DNA of 64,000 bases, from assembly GCA_036365455.1 (NCBI GenBank), contig JAWQUS010000007.1, positions 15,640,001 to 15,704,000 on the forward strand, written 5' to 3'. Positions 21,869-34,010 of the stretch are shown here, in pieces. This DNA comes from Macrosoma leucophasiata (Eukaryota > Arthropoda > Insecta > Lepidoptera > Hedylidae). Below the pieces are notes generated by a model. The model was given only the letters and a program-made list of their open reading frames with translations. It was not told the DNA's origin and did not search any database. Each line of letters begins with the position of its first letter. Positions within the stretch are counted from its first letter, which is position 1. The position numbers were made by a program, and so were the translations under genes.

Positions 21869-22584
21869 AAAGTTAAGTATCAAAATTGCTCGTGTGAAAG
21901 TGAAATAGTAAACTGCCCTAATACGTAAACAATACGCGACTACTTTAGAGTGGATAATTTGTATGTATGTTTTATTATATCCTCTTTTACTTATTATTCA
22001 TAGACTATTTTACTCTGACATTTGAATATCTAATATATTACAATAGCATTTCGTAATTTTGCACCTACATGTAAAATATTTTCACCTGCACAAATATTTT
22101 CATATTACGGCAACCTACCGTTTTACCTCGACGTGTGGGCAGCATCAACACTGTATCAGAGAATATGTAATACTGTATGCAATCGTAGAACCCAAACCCA
22201 AGGGAAATCTTGCTAACAGGGTCGCCCAAGTTCATTTTGTCTAACAAGTAAGGACATAATCAGTTTAAATACTAATATCAAGATTTTTAACGTTGGTATG
22301 TAAAATGTACTTACTTTCCTTTTTTTTTAATGTAACGTAACACCAATACATTATGATAAATCAACTTCAAAATCAATTTTGTGTTTAAGGACACTTTTGC
22401 ATGGTTATCTACAACGAATAACTTACACTCATAAACAACCTATACAACAGGCCATTCAACATTAAATTATGAATTAAAAAAAAATCTATCATTAGTCATA
22501 GAAGAAAATTTTATTTAATTTAATTTTAGGTTAAAATGTGATGGCAATTATTTTATTACGTGAATAAAGACATTTTATTACGAG
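21869..22584. other. Intergenic, no gene recognised
   Basis: AT-rich sequence with no supportable gene. 'cagagaatatgtaat' at 22158 is a motif also seen in the Helitron 3' regions and at 34219 and 43426, so part is repeat-derived. Confidence 0.5.
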
Positions 22585-22900
22585 TTACGAGATATCGGGC
22601 GGTGACGGCGGTCGGCGTGTGCTCCGTCTAACGAAGTTACGGCTGGCGAGGGACTCTTCCGTACGTCTCGTTTGCTCAGATTTATGGTACCTCTTTTAAT
22701 TACAAGGCCAACATTCCCCACGAACATTCATTTTTAAAATCAAATATTATGTTTTACATTTTTATTCCAACAGTTTCCACCAATCTTTAAATAAAATTAA
22801 GAAACCGTTTTGTAACCTTTGCTTTTTTCTTTAGTCGATTAACCAATGAAATGTTATTGGATTGTTGTTAACTTGTTTATTTATCTTAACGTCGTACTTG
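22585..22900 (+). repeat. Dispersed repeat family B, copy 2 (short)
   Basis: 'atatcgggcggtgacggcgg' and 'gactcttccgtacgtctcgt' match the first 200 bases of copies at 30 and 25150. The 3' part is missing, and Helitron 2 starts just downstream. Confidence 0.6.
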
Positions 22901-22924
22901 AAACATTTACATTAACGATGCTTA

Positions 22925-24965
22925 TCTATACATATAATAAAACAGTAAAACCCGCGTGTCTGTACATTGTATATATTTACGAAAAACGAATTGGTTGCGA
23001 TGTTAAAATAGTATTAGAACACTTTTCAATGATTTTTAATTTTATTGTCTGTCTGTTTGTCTGTTTGTCCCTTTCACCAGTTGACGTAGCGCGCGCGAAG
23101 CGCGCGGCGCGAAAGCATAACCGGGGCTGACTCCCTCTGCTGCGGCTTCTTCTGGCCTGCCATGCAGGTCGTCGTTGGGTGCCCTGGGATGCAAGAGCTT
23201 CGGTGGAGGAGGCACGCGTCGTCAGTCGAGAGAGGGTGGGAGCTTTATACATATTTGTTTTTTTTTTTTTTTATTATTTTGTTTTTGTTTTTTTTATTAT
23301 TATTATTTTTTTTGCCTCTCCACGTACCCCCTCTGGCGTGCATACCTGCTTCTGTTGCCGTCGCTGTGGCTCGGTGACGTCGTGACGTCTCGCAAGATGT
23401 GGTCACCTCGACAGCAGCGGCCTCCAGTGACCACGGTGGCATCGCGGGCAAGTGTCGACAATTCATCGTCCGGCCCTGCGACGCAACTTCTTCTTCTTTT
23501 CCTTCTCTTCTTGGTTGTGCGTCGGTGCAGCAGCTCCACCTGGCATTCGACCGCAACAACAAGGGGTAGCGAGCGCTCCCACCAAGATGACAACGCCCAC
23601 AGTTAAACGACGCGACCGTGCCACTGGCTCTAGCCGGGCTTACGGCCGCATCCCAGGGGAGGAATCTCCTTCGACCGGGGTTCGAACCCGGACCAGGGGA
23701 TTTGGTCCCGCCTATAGCAGGTCAGGCCGAGTTAAACTCGTTAGCGCTGCGGGTCACGAAGCGCGGGATCGGGGCGGACCTAACCTCTTCATCGTCGTCC
23801 CGGGGTGGTCCTATTATTTCACATTACTGTTCACTGACAATTTCCAGCAAACGCTTCCCGTTTTGACGCGAAGATCGAGGGCTGACGAGATGAATGCTTT
23901 GTTGAAACAATCTTAACCATTTCGTACTTACGCTGCGCTTGACCATTAATATGAGAGCTCGGCTCGACGACAATGCACGTGCTCAAGAATTTTCCGATGT
24001 CCTTCTAAGTCTTCGCGGAAGCACTCTACCAGAAGAGAGAGGTGGATAGGTGTTTTTTTCAGAGTCTCTCGACAGAGATGTATCCAGTTGAGAAGAAGTC
24101 ATTCTCGGTGTCTACGGGGACATTAGTCGTATACCGTACCAGTAGAATACGACGTTTTGGGTGTGTAAGCGGGCCATTTTGATGCCCAAAAATGATCAGG
24201 CTGCAGCAATTAATAGGCAATGAAGTGGTCTATACCTCCATAAATACTGTCGTCGAGCAAGATAAAGCCACACATTATCCCATGGCATTTCAGCAAGCGG
24301 ACTTCCATCGCATACCATCAAGCTGAAGGTGGGTGTCCCGATTATGTTTCTTCGGGACTTATCTCCTCCGAAGTTGTATAACGGGACCCGGCATTGACGA
24401 GGCAGTATTTATACCATGCATTCCCCTCATACCGCATAACTACACATTCCAGTTCAAGCGCGTACAGTTGAATGTTTGCTTCGCGATGACCATCAATAAG
24501 TCCCAGGGCCAGACACTGAGGTCAGCGGGTGTTAACCTCAGGATAAGTTGCTTCTCACACGGGCAACTGTACGTCACTTGCTACCGCGTTACCAGTCCTG
24601 ACTCTTTTCACATTTTGGCTCCTGGCAGAATAACTACCAACGTAATTTATAGGAAAGTGTTGTAAGGTTTGATACCTTTGTACGTAATTTTACTCTTTTG
24701 TGTCCGGGAATATATTCCTGCATTATTTTGTCTATTTCCTTCAGTCACATCTTATGACTGAACCAGAGAATATGTAATAATACTACTGAACTCAGCTGGA
24801 TTACCATATGACTCCCTTCACTTGCTTCGCTTGCAAAAAACTTATACTTTTATTTTAATACTATTTTAAAAGTTGTTTGCTTATAATGCTAAAGCGACAC
24901 TGGCATCTTAGGTATGTTTGGTGCTGTAGAGCCTTCACGCAGACGACGTTGCGGGCAGCTGCTAG
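22925..24965 (+). mobile_element. Helitron 2 with replaced middle
   Basis: Starts TCTATACATATAATAAAAC after A and ends CTAG before T. The first 145 bp and the last 1.15 kb match Helitron 1 closely. The 3' part retains the helicase C-terminal block (24333-24665, FAMTINKSQGQTL and FSHGQLYVTCYRV) out of frame with its upstream parts. About 1.5 kb of Helitron sequence, including Walker A, is replaced by the unrelated segment 23072-23818. Confidence 0.9.
23072..23818 (+). other. Foreign GC-rich segment inside Helitron 2
   Basis: Homology to Helitron 1 stops after 'tttgtccctttc' and resumes at 'cacattactgttcactgac'. Between them is a segment with CpG-rich stretches ('gcgcgcgaagcgcgcgg'), a T-rich low-complexity tract (23248-23310), and near 23680 a reverse-strand B-box-like 'ccggggttcgaacccgg' suggestive of a tRNA-type sequence. 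Frames of 100-150 codons exist but none is recognisable. Captured host DNA, a nested element or a gene-conversion patch are all possible. Confidence 0.6.
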
Positions 24966-24966
24966 T

Positions 24967-25149
24967 CCTAAATAAATAAAGTCATCAAGGTTTACACTGC
25001 CTTAATATAAAAAAAATATATATAAGGCTTCTACGATATTTTGGCAAAGCTTTGAACCATTTCAAACCAACAAAAATAATTCTCTCTACGACCTACGTCC
25101 ACAATGTTTTCCCTATTAGGTAAAAAGGTGTTGGCGTTTTTCGTCATTA
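24967..25149. other. Short spacer
   Basis: AT-rich spacer between Helitron 2 and repeat family B; nothing recognised. Confidence 0.5.
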
Positions 25150-26075
25150 CATGAACATTTTATTAGGAGTTATATCGGGCCAAGGGATCTGGTGGCGACG
25201 GTGGTCGGCGAGTGCTGCGTCTGGTAAGTTACGGCTGACGACGGCTCTTTGGTTCATCTTATTTGATCACACTTGCTCAATTAGGTACAACAAGGCGAAT
25301 ATTTTCCAAGATCCTTCATTTTCAAAATCAAAACTCGTGTGAAAAACTTGTAATAGCAATCCAATAAGTAATAATTATAATCAATTAACAACATTTAACG
25401 AAATTATCATCATTCTCAAATTATCATTTTTCTACATTTAGAAGAAAAGGAAATTTTGTCCGTTATAACCGCAATTTCGTTTATATTTTAGTCGATTCTG
25501 CAACGTTTTGCGATTGCCACCGTCCTTAATCGATTAACCAATGGTAGTGGCCAAGATAGAACAGCGCTGACGTAAATATATTTAACACATAATAAACCAA
25601 GAGCAAGCATTGTTATTTTTTTGTATGGGCTGTATAAGAAAACCCGTAGCTGACCTAACCCCGATACGACATCATGGTGCGGTTTAAATGGATTACAAAA
25701 AAAAACTCTTTAAATTTAAACACCAAAAATGGGCACAGATTCAAATGTATTTTTTTACCTTAAAGTTCGTATTTATAATAAAAAGTATTATACTATTTTC
25801 ATTGCATCAAGAGACTAAACGCGGATCACTGAAATCAAGTATCTTATGATACTTGATTTCTATGATGACATACCACATGTCATGACGTGTCAGGGATATT
25901 CGTGAAGGATATATCTACGCGTTTAATAAGCCAAAAAATGTTTTGTTACTTTACGACTTAACGTTTAAAGCTTAAGTAATGAGAAGAATGTTACATAGAA
26001 ACACAGTTTTTTTGTTTTAATTGTACCTACATTAATATCATTAATTCAAAATATTCCACGGTTTATAAACAAGTT
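25150..26075 (+). repeat. Dispersed repeat family B, copy 3 (longest)
   Basis: Collinear with 30-690 with several gaps. A perfect 13-bp-stem inverted repeat lies inside at 25832-25861 ('gaaatcaagtatc', loop 'ttat', then its complement). It has no coding content. Confidence 0.6.
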
Positions 26076-26197
26076 TAATTTCTTTTTATGCTCTTTTACT
26101 TTTACTACAGCTATTACAAGTATACAATACATATGTAAATACTTCATTCAACATTGTAACATTAGAAATTTCTCTGGAAACTTGTTATTTCGATACC

Positions 26198-26414
26198 TTT
26201 TTTTTTATGTTATGGAAGTGGCAAACAAGCTTGGAGTTCACATTTATGTTAAGTGATGACTGCAACCTAAAGACACCCACACAAAGACCAAGGTCAAAAT
26301 GCAGATGCGTTACCACTCCTGAGGCCCAAGGTGTTGAGCCTCTGTGCCGGAAATTACAGGACCGTACATTACCACCTGACTGGAACACGATAGTGCTGAA
26401 CACTACCATTTAGC
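26198..26414 (+). repeat. Interspersed repeat family A, copy 1
   Basis: Family A is about 260-280 bp. It starts after a T-run with 'atgtaatggaagtggcaaac' and contains 'ttaagtgatgactgcagcct', 'atgcagatgcgttaccactc', 'gaacactaccatttagcgg' and 'ctctaccaccagtaaaa'. This copy stops after 'accatttagcgg'. No RNA-type promoter or coding region is seen and the class is unknown. Other copies are 27086, 28480, 29137, 32445, 34996/35058 and a relic at 51493. Confidence 0.8.
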
Positions 26415-26959
26415 GGAAAGTTTATAGGTAATACATACAATTAGAAAGCAAAAGCATTATTATTCCTAGCAGTATATTAAAAATATTTACTCTTTAGAAC
26501 TAAGATATCGCGTTCTAGCTGGAACCACAAGCGAATTTATTCGGAAAGTAATAAATTGTGCAAACAAGGTGTCTGCCTCGCCTCAAGTAACACTTGTGCT
26601 ACGACGGATGCTACCGTAGCACATCGTAGAGATGACAGCGTAGCACAACAGCACCCTGGGCGCTACGCCACCGTTTCTCCCAATTCGTTCGTGTTCTGAA
26701 TACACATTATTTGAAAATTCTCACAGCCTTGAATCGTACTGCAACTAATGCTTTGTATAATATTAACTCATAATTTCGCCTAGCAATAATTACGCTAAAT
26801 ATAGACTTTTTGTATTGTGATAAATAGTGTAGTGTTTTGATATGTATGTAGTCTGTAAGGTATTTATTCTATGGGCCTATTGTTTATCTTAAGCATTGTT
26901 GCCTGATTTCAATAAATAAATTTAAAAAAAAATTGTATACAATTAAAATAACACTTGGT
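26415..26959. other. Intergenic, repeat-derived in part
   Basis: Near 26585-26660 a 'gctacgacggatgctaccg' and 'cgtagcaca' rich stretch looks like a remnant of a GC-rich element. No gene is seen. Confidence 0.4.
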
Positions 26960-28450
26960 TAACTATAGGTATTCAGATCTAAATTTCGAGTAATCTTCTG
27001 TAATTTTTTGCTATAATCTTAGCTAAGGCGATAAACAGAATGACGAATATTCAGTACCAACTATTAATCACCCCAATATTTTTTTTTATGTAATGTAAGT
27101 GGTAATTAAGCATGCAGTTCACATTGATGTTAAGTTATGACTGCAGCCTATCGACACCTACACAAAGGCCAATGTCATGCAGATGCGTTACCACTCCTGA
27201 GGCCTAAGGTGTTATGCCTCTGTGCCGGAAATTACAGGGCCGTAAATTACCACCTGACCGAAATACGATAGTGCTGAACACTACCATTTAGCGGCAATTA
27301 ATGATGTGGTGCCTACGCCCGCGAGCTCCGTCACTGAAGCTCTACCACCAGTAAAAATGTTATTATATTATTATTAAATGTTATTATTATTTATTAATAG
27401 ATCGCATACACAGCCCTAAACGCAATTTTCAACGGTACAATACGACCAGTATAAACTTATTTAAAGATATAATAAAGTGATGATGGTTGGTAAAGAAGCC
27501 ACTGTCGTAAACAGACTATCAGGGTAAAGGAAATTGGGGTGCGGCTGCGGAGGCACGCACGGAAATGAACCAGCCCGCAGCCGCTTCCCATGTCTGCACG
27601 CACTCACTAGTTATTTCTCATTGTCAGAACAAATAAAACCAGTACACACTGCCATTCGTCGCCACCCGCGCTGGCCGCCCGCCGCCGCCGCATACAGCAA
27701 CAACCGATTGCGGATCACGCGGATCACGTATTATCTACGAGTATTATTCTCCAAAACAATAAATAAATCATAATAAAAATCGTATAAAAATCTATTGAGC
27801 AGCGTTGAAAGCAGATTTTCTATTAAATGAAGGTTATAAATCTAAACTTTTTAAGATTGCACTGGTTCTAACAGAACTATTCTTCTAAAACAAAACGTGA
27901 ACTTTACTCCATTCTTAGATACAAATGAAAATAGTAACAGTGCCGAGTCAGTGCGGAGACACGGCGGAGTGACAGGCCCACTGCGTCACCCTCCACTCAT
28001 TACATACCTGTCGCCTGCACGTTATACCTACCTGTTATTTATTCCCGCACAGCACTTCCAGTGCAAACAAAACCGTACACATTTAAACATTCCTATAATG
28101 AACACCAGTTCGTTATAAGGAAACGCGAAATTGATTTCGGGGTCTTTTTTATTTCGCCGCGTAATTTGATCGGAGAGGTTTGAGGTACTTCCTTAGGAGT
28201 GGTTCAGTTTATATTCGACAGCAGTATTTGTACGGCTTCCAATTCAATTCTCTGCTCGGCTCGTTGCAGCGGTGAATGAGCCATCGCGGAGATTGTCTCC
28301 ACGCCGCGATCCTATACGCTCCCGTATCTCTCGTCCTGCGAATACCCTCGCCTAAATAAAATGTGTTTATGGCATTATGTAATGGTTGTGTATGTGCCAA
28401 ATAACTGGTAAATCCGTAAATGGATCCATCTACTGGATCGAGATTTATTG
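26960..28450 (+). repeat. Duplicated segment, copy 2 (Helitron-free)
   Basis: Collinear with 10770-11351 plus 14154-14830. It lacks Helitron 1 but has its own family A insertion at 27086-27355. The paralogue of the Helitron target is around 27820, though the immediate bases have diverged. Confidence 0.7.
27086..27355 (+). repeat. Interspersed repeat family A, copy 2
   Basis: Near full-length copy from 'atgtaatgtaagtgg' to 'accaccagtaaaa', inserted in duplicated segment copy 2 and absent from copy 1. Confidence 0.85.
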
Positions 28451-28479
28451 TAATTTCATTTTTTCAAAAATCATTTTTT

Positions 28480-28730
28480 TTTAATGTGTTGGAAGTGGTA
28501 AACAAGCCTGCAGTTCACATTGATGTTAAGTGATGACTGCAGCCTATAGATACCCACACAAAAACCAAGGTCGAAATGCAGATGCGTTACCACTCCTGAG
28601 GCCCAAGGTGTTATGCCTCTGTGCCGGAAATTGAAGTGCTGAACACTACCATTTAGCGGCAAGTATATGAGGTAATGCGGTGGTGCCTACGCCCGCGAGC
28701 TCCGTCACTGAAACTCTACCACCAGTAAAA
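28480..28730 (+). repeat. Interspersed repeat family A, copy 3
   Basis: Near full-length, with a short internal deletion between 'ccggaaatt' and 'gaagtgctgaac'. It abuts the end of the duplicated segment. Confidence 0.85.
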
Positions 28731-29136
28731 AATCATTTTGTAGGATTAGAAAAGGCAGCCGTTAATGTTAATGTAGAATGAAAATGGAGAGTTACATAGT
28801 TTTATGTTTTACTCAATGTTTGATGAAATTATTGATCCGTTGCGTTGGTTAACAGACAAGCAACTGTTCTCCTTCTTTTATTTAATTTTACATCAATGTA
28901 AAACATATTTTTTTGTCTCGATATTTGTTTAAGTTAGTAGCATAAAATAATCCAGAGTTCCTTCGTTCGACAAAAAACGGGCAGTTGCATATCGGGCAAC
29001 GCGCAATGTAGAGTTCCGTTTTCCAATTAAATATAAGTAGATCGACTATTACTCGTAGAGTCTTTTAATCTGTGATAGTTTTCCTTTTAAATTCATTATG
29101 TGTCTTATCACCATGTTTTTTATCATGTGTTCATTT
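28731..29136. other. Intergenic, no gene recognised
   Basis: AT-rich; nothing supportable. Confidence 0.5.
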
Positions 29137-29310
29137 TTTTTACTGGTGGTAGAGTTCTACTGTAGGGAAGACGTAGGCACCACCGCATTTCCTAATCTGT
29201 CTGCTGCCAAATGGTAGTTACAGCACTATCGTGGCAACGCATCTGCATTAAAATGTAGAACTCTGGTTTTTTTGTTGATGTCTATAGGCTGCAATCATCA
29301 CTTAACATCT
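29137..29310 (-). repeat. Interspersed repeat family A, copy 4 (degenerate)
   Basis: Reverse-strand copy starting 'actggtggtagagttctac' and ending near 'atcatcacttaacatc', with internal deletions. Confidence 0.75.
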
Positions 29311-29989
29311 AGGTATGTAGATTTCTAATTATTTGTCTTATTGTGTAGATTTCTAAATAACTATCTTTTTAATTAGATTTACGACCCTAGTGCTTTATGG
29401 GTCAATGATTATCCCATAACTACACAACACGAAAATATTAAATATTGTTGACGACCTATCATACTTAATCTAACATTTATCTGTATCTTTATATCCTACA
29501 GACAGCGCAAAAATAATTTATGATAGATATATCTACCTATCATCACTTGAAAAGTTTAGAAAGGCCAAAAATAAAATGTATCTTGGAAAGGTTTGGAAAC
29601 TAAGGCGAAACTTTTGTACCTACAACATTTTACCCTCTAAATGGAAAGCTTTTAGCTTGTAAACGGATTTCTATAGCTACCATTCCGCATGTTCGCTAAG
29701 CAGTAGGTACCTAACGCGTACACATACCTATGTGGAAACTATTAAGATTTGACGAATGTGTCTCGTGAATGAAAATAGGCTGCTCCTATTTTCATTCACG
29801 TAATTGTAATTGTTATAAAATATCGACTGCCTTAACAGCCACAGATATCTAGTTAAATTGTCATTTATTTTTAAAGTTTCGTATGGACTTGCCGATGAGC
29901 AAACATTGTCTCCGATGACAGATTCATAAATGGATTTTCCTTAGGTAATCCCTTTTGGCATTGAGCCATTCCTGTTTTGTTTCGGGTTA
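29311..29989. other. Intergenic with one perfect hairpin
   Basis: No gene. 29764-29800 is a perfect 16-bp stem (left arm 'cgtgaatgaaaatagg') with loop 'ctgct'. Confidence 0.6.
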
Positions 29990-30295
29990 AGCAGAAGATT
30001 TAAACTTTTTTTATATCGTTGGTCCAGTGATGGCAATGGCAATGCTGTAGCCTGAGGTCCTTGGTTCGATCGGCAGGTCGGAAAATGGCTGATAGTGGGT
30101 TTTTCATGTGATGAAATTCCCAGTAGTAGTCCGGAGTCTGGTACCCGTGCCTCGGAGAACACGTAAAGCATTCGCTTCTGCGCCCGATGGTGGTGATGGT
30201 GGTCAAAAATTATCAACGTTAATATTCAAGTTTTCACTTCTGCCGGCACTCCCGGAGTCCAGCCGTTATTTTTTTTTAATTTTCATCTTTGATTT
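29990..30295 (+). repeat. SINE-like repeat with tRNA-like head
   Basis: 'gttggtccagtgatggcaat' resembles an A box and 'ggttcgatcggcaggtc' a B box, followed by a body with 'gtgcctcggagaacacgtaa' and 'cttctgcgcccgatggtgg'. The latter is a common Lepidoptera SINE body by recollection. No target duplication was established. Confidence 0.55.
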
Positions 30296-30299
30296 AACA

Positions 30300-30620
30300 T
30301 AGTTCTTATAATACATATCCGTTTGATAAGTATAGATTAAATTCACTACGCTGGGATCCCGGATTCGATTCGGGTCGGAAGTTATCCGATAAAACGATCT
30401 TAAATCCTTTATCTCTTTCTATCTCTTTCGGTTCTATTGGAATTTTTCCATTTTCTGGAAGTTTCCCAGTACCTCGAGGTTTGGTAATGTGCCCGGAGAT
30501 GTCAATAGGCTCGCCACCTGTTACATGCAAAAACGTAACCGGCGAATCGTGGGTGTTTGCATGTATGATTGCCTACCTCTGCCTACCCCTTCGGGATTAC
30601 AGGCGTGAAATTACATTTTT
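30300..30620 (+). repeat. Second SINE-like repeat, plus strand
   Basis: Has a B-box-like 'ggattcgattcgggtc' near 30362 and ends 'gcctaccccttcgggattac' then 'aggcgtgaaattac'. Its 3' half recurs inverted at 31095-31260. Confidence 0.55.
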
Positions 30621-31094
30621 TTTTATTCACAATGTAACTAAGTATCGTCTTTATACAAAGTTGTCACCTACCTGTACCTACGAGATTATTCATTTGGTAG
30701 CTCAACAATTCTTGTTTTCCTTATATGCGTAATATTCATAATTTGATGCTGGCATACAAACACGTAAAGCCCCTAGATGTGCCGGCAACGGTTTTAATTC
30801 GTTTATAATTGAAATTCCCTCGCAATTTATCACTACCTTCCGGCCGCGTTCTGTTGAATTAATTCATTGGGTTACGTTCTCGCCGTTCTCGTCCACGTGC
30901 ATCACTGCCATATGAATAAAACTGTTTTAAAGTTTGAACAAATATTTGAACACGATTCAAAATTAATTACGCACTCTGCTGCGATTTTCGCTCTGTAAGT
31001 AATTAAACAATTAATTCAATTTCATTTAAATAGTTTTTTTGTAATTATTTACTATTACAGAGTACACATTCCATATCTAGTTAGTATGTACCTA
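30621..31094. other. Intergenic, no gene recognised
   Basis: AT-rich sequence without supportable features. Confidence 0.5.
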
Positions 31095-31260
31095 CCTAAC
31101 TTCACGCCTATATACCCAAATGGATAGGCAGAGGTAGATGCATGTATTCAAGCAAATCTACATGCAAACACCCACGTTTCCATAGTAAGGTACGTTTTTG
31201 GCAGATGTAACAGGTGGCGAACCTATTGACATATCCGGGACTTTGCCAAACTCCCAGGAA
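31095..31260 (-). repeat. SINE-like repeat, inverted 3' half
   Basis: 'ggataggcagaggtag' and 'gtaacaggtggcgaacctat' are the reverse complement of the 3' half of 30300-30620. Confidence 0.55.
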
Positions 31261-32444
31261 GGTACCGTAGAACGGAAGCGAGACGAAAGCGCCCTCTTCA
31301 CCCTGGTGAGAGGCAGAAGAACAAGGCGGCTGGTATACGTCTACTTAGCTGTTGCAACCCTAAGCTCCAGGTGATGGACTAAAGAAAATCCGTCGCTCGA
31401 ACGGAGATTTGTACCCAATTGGTTGGCGTGCAGATGTATCAAAGTGCAAATGTTCCATTAGTGTGGACGGGAGACAAAAAGGAGACTTTTATGAAGCATG
31501 AAGCAAGATCCGGTTTCAGAGGTATTCCGAGATTCCAGTTGTAGATAGATATTTATGGAACTAAGTATTTACAATAATTATTTTCGTTACCACCCCAAAA
31601 ATTTTAAACTCCAAAAATGACGTTGCTTTCGATAAATAGACAGGATTTTTTTTTTCTCAATCCAATTCATCTTTTTAATGTTCTGGTTTCGTTCGTCATG
31701 GAACTTTAAGTCCGAGTCGTTAGTCCGATTCGCACTTGACTGGTATTTTTTTCTTCACCCTAACGAAACCAAGACTGGTTATTCATTCATTGTGTTCATA
31801 TATTTGGATGAGAACTTGAATGATCGCACCGACATATCTAATAATATAATGTGCATCAAAATATTTTTGATTCACCTTTATGCGGACATCGATCAAGGCG
31901 CATTGTGTTCGCGGGGAACTCAATAATAAAACATTTAGGTATCACAATGACTGACTTATTTATTTTTTATACATGCAGACAGACAGTTTAGTAACGTTAT
32001 ACATATTTAATAACAATTAATAAAACGCGTATTTAACAGTATGTTGTAACAAACAAATCAGTTTAATACTTAATTGAACACAAAATGTTAACTGCTAACT
32101 GTTATGTATAATGTTAACTTTAAACAGAAAACAATGTAAAATATCACTAAGTAAATATCTAAATAAGCTAAACTATGAGGAAACTGAAGAATTGTTATGT
32201 GTAAAACAATAACATTAAATCTTTATGATAATAATTGGCGCTGATAGTCAAGATACAGGCTTTGCCTAGTTCGACTACAGATGATTGATTCTTTTAGTTA
32301 TGATAACACTGTAGCCCACTATATTTTTGGAATTCTGTACTAAGTTTTATGAAATAAAGATTTTTATTTATTATTTTATTTATTTAACTGCATGCTACCA
32401 ACCCTACCGAAACAGTATTGATTATTATAGCAATAGGAAATTTA
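31261..32444. other. Intergenic, no gene recognised
   Basis: Around 31690-31770 is a relic of the module also present in the Helitron-like arms ('agtccgattcgcacttgac'). The 82-codon frame there (31678-31926) starts inside this relic and is not called as a gene. Confidence 0.45.
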
Positions 32445-32750
32445 ATACTGGTGGTAGAACTCCAGTGACGGAGCTCGCGGGCATAGGCACCACCGCAATA
32501 CCAAATATACTTGCCGCTAAATGGTAGTGTTCAACACTATCGTGTTCTGGTCAGGTGGTAGGTACGGCCCTGTAATTTCCGGCACTGAGGCATAACACCT
32601 TAGGCCTCTGGTCATTGAGAATAAAAGTGGCAAACAAGCATGCAGTTCACATTGATGACAACCTATAGATACCCCTATAGGTTGCAGTCATAACTTAACA
32701 TCAATGTGAAATGCATGATTGTTTGCCACTTTTATTACATTAAAAAAAAA
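32445..32750 (-). repeat. Interspersed repeat family A, copy 5, with internal foldback
   Basis: A reverse-strand copy whose 5' terminal 70 bp is present twice head-to-head. 'aagtggcaaacaagcatgca' at 32627 (plus) faces its complement ending near 32742, with the turn at 'cctatagatacccctatagg'. Confidence 0.85.
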
Positions 32751-34010
32751 CAAATTAAGGTGCATTTTCCTAATATTAGAAACGAATAAACTTTAAAAGA
32801 TCTATTTCACAATATGTTTCATTGGATATCTGATTATAGTTAAAAAATAAACATTTAAAACACAACAGATTTAACATTAACGCTCATCATATTTATACAG
32901 TAAAGTTTCTAATCGTTATTTACAAATAAATCTAGTCCTTATTTCAAAATATTCCTTTATAAGTTCCGGTTATCTAGTACTGCAACCCCAAGGTTAGATT
33001 AGATGCATTTGTCAACACCAAAGTCCATCAGTACAACCATTGTTTTAAATGCCTATGTTTTGTTGTCTATTCCCCATATTATACGTATTCCTTCTCATAG
33101 CTTCTTGTGAAACTAAACTGTCACTGCATTTGGGGTTGACAAATGATAAAATATTTTTCCTCAGACGACTAAAGGAATAGTCTTGAGTTTTTGTATGAGT
33201 AGTGTATTTTTCGCAATGAAAAATGCGAATTAAGTCATTTTTCTTTAAAAAATCTTCTATACAATATTTAATAGTCGAAATGGACTAATTATGTAATATT
33301 ACAGGCCAGTTAAAATTATTAATGTATTTATATTCCTACATTAATGTTTGGTCGTTCCACCGTCCACTCGATAATAGTGTAAAATAATAATCACACTTCT
33401 CTGGATCGAAACTACAAATGTAAGCTGCTGGTTTTGATAGCTGATTAAAACGAAACTAATCAATTACATCCTACTAATAAATAACATACTTTGTACACTC
33501 AAATTAAATATTCTAACAATCAAAATAATACGTAGTGAATTATTATTTCGATACCGATAAATATAACAACTGGTAGCTTAGTGGAACCGTATGTGTCCGA
33601 TGTCTGTATGTATTCGTATGTCGTAGTCTGCACTCTGATGGGAGGATACCACTTAGTGGCATTCTTAACAGGTTCATAGTTGTTAGGTTTTCGCTAGCTA
33701 CAATGATAGAAATAAAACTATTAGGAATTCATCTCGCGAACTTCAAATGTTTATCAAAATCAACCTGACGTTTCGAACGCTTTCCGGAACAACGGCAGTA
33801 ACCAACAACCCTACAGGCTACAAACTATTATGGTCTGTTCTATTGTTAAAATATATGCGTCTGGTTTTCAGACAGAGGACCGGATCGGTTATTGGTCCCG
33901 TTTATTGATTAGTCATCTTATTCGTCGAATCAAAATTAGGTGGCTTAAGAAATTTCTGCCATGGGTCAGTTAGTCCTACAAAGTATGGCCTAATATCAAT
34001 GTCATTGATC
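32751..34010. other. 3' flank of DHX33, no gene recognised
   Basis: About 1.25 kb of AT-rich DNA between repeats and the partial exon duplicate. No coding frame is supportable. Confidence 0.5.

Noticed and set aside
23162..23916. Several 70-154-codon frames in the Helitron 2 cargo
   Set aside because: They cross low-complexity T-rich DNA and the Helitron boundary, and no frame shows a recognisable domain or splice pattern.
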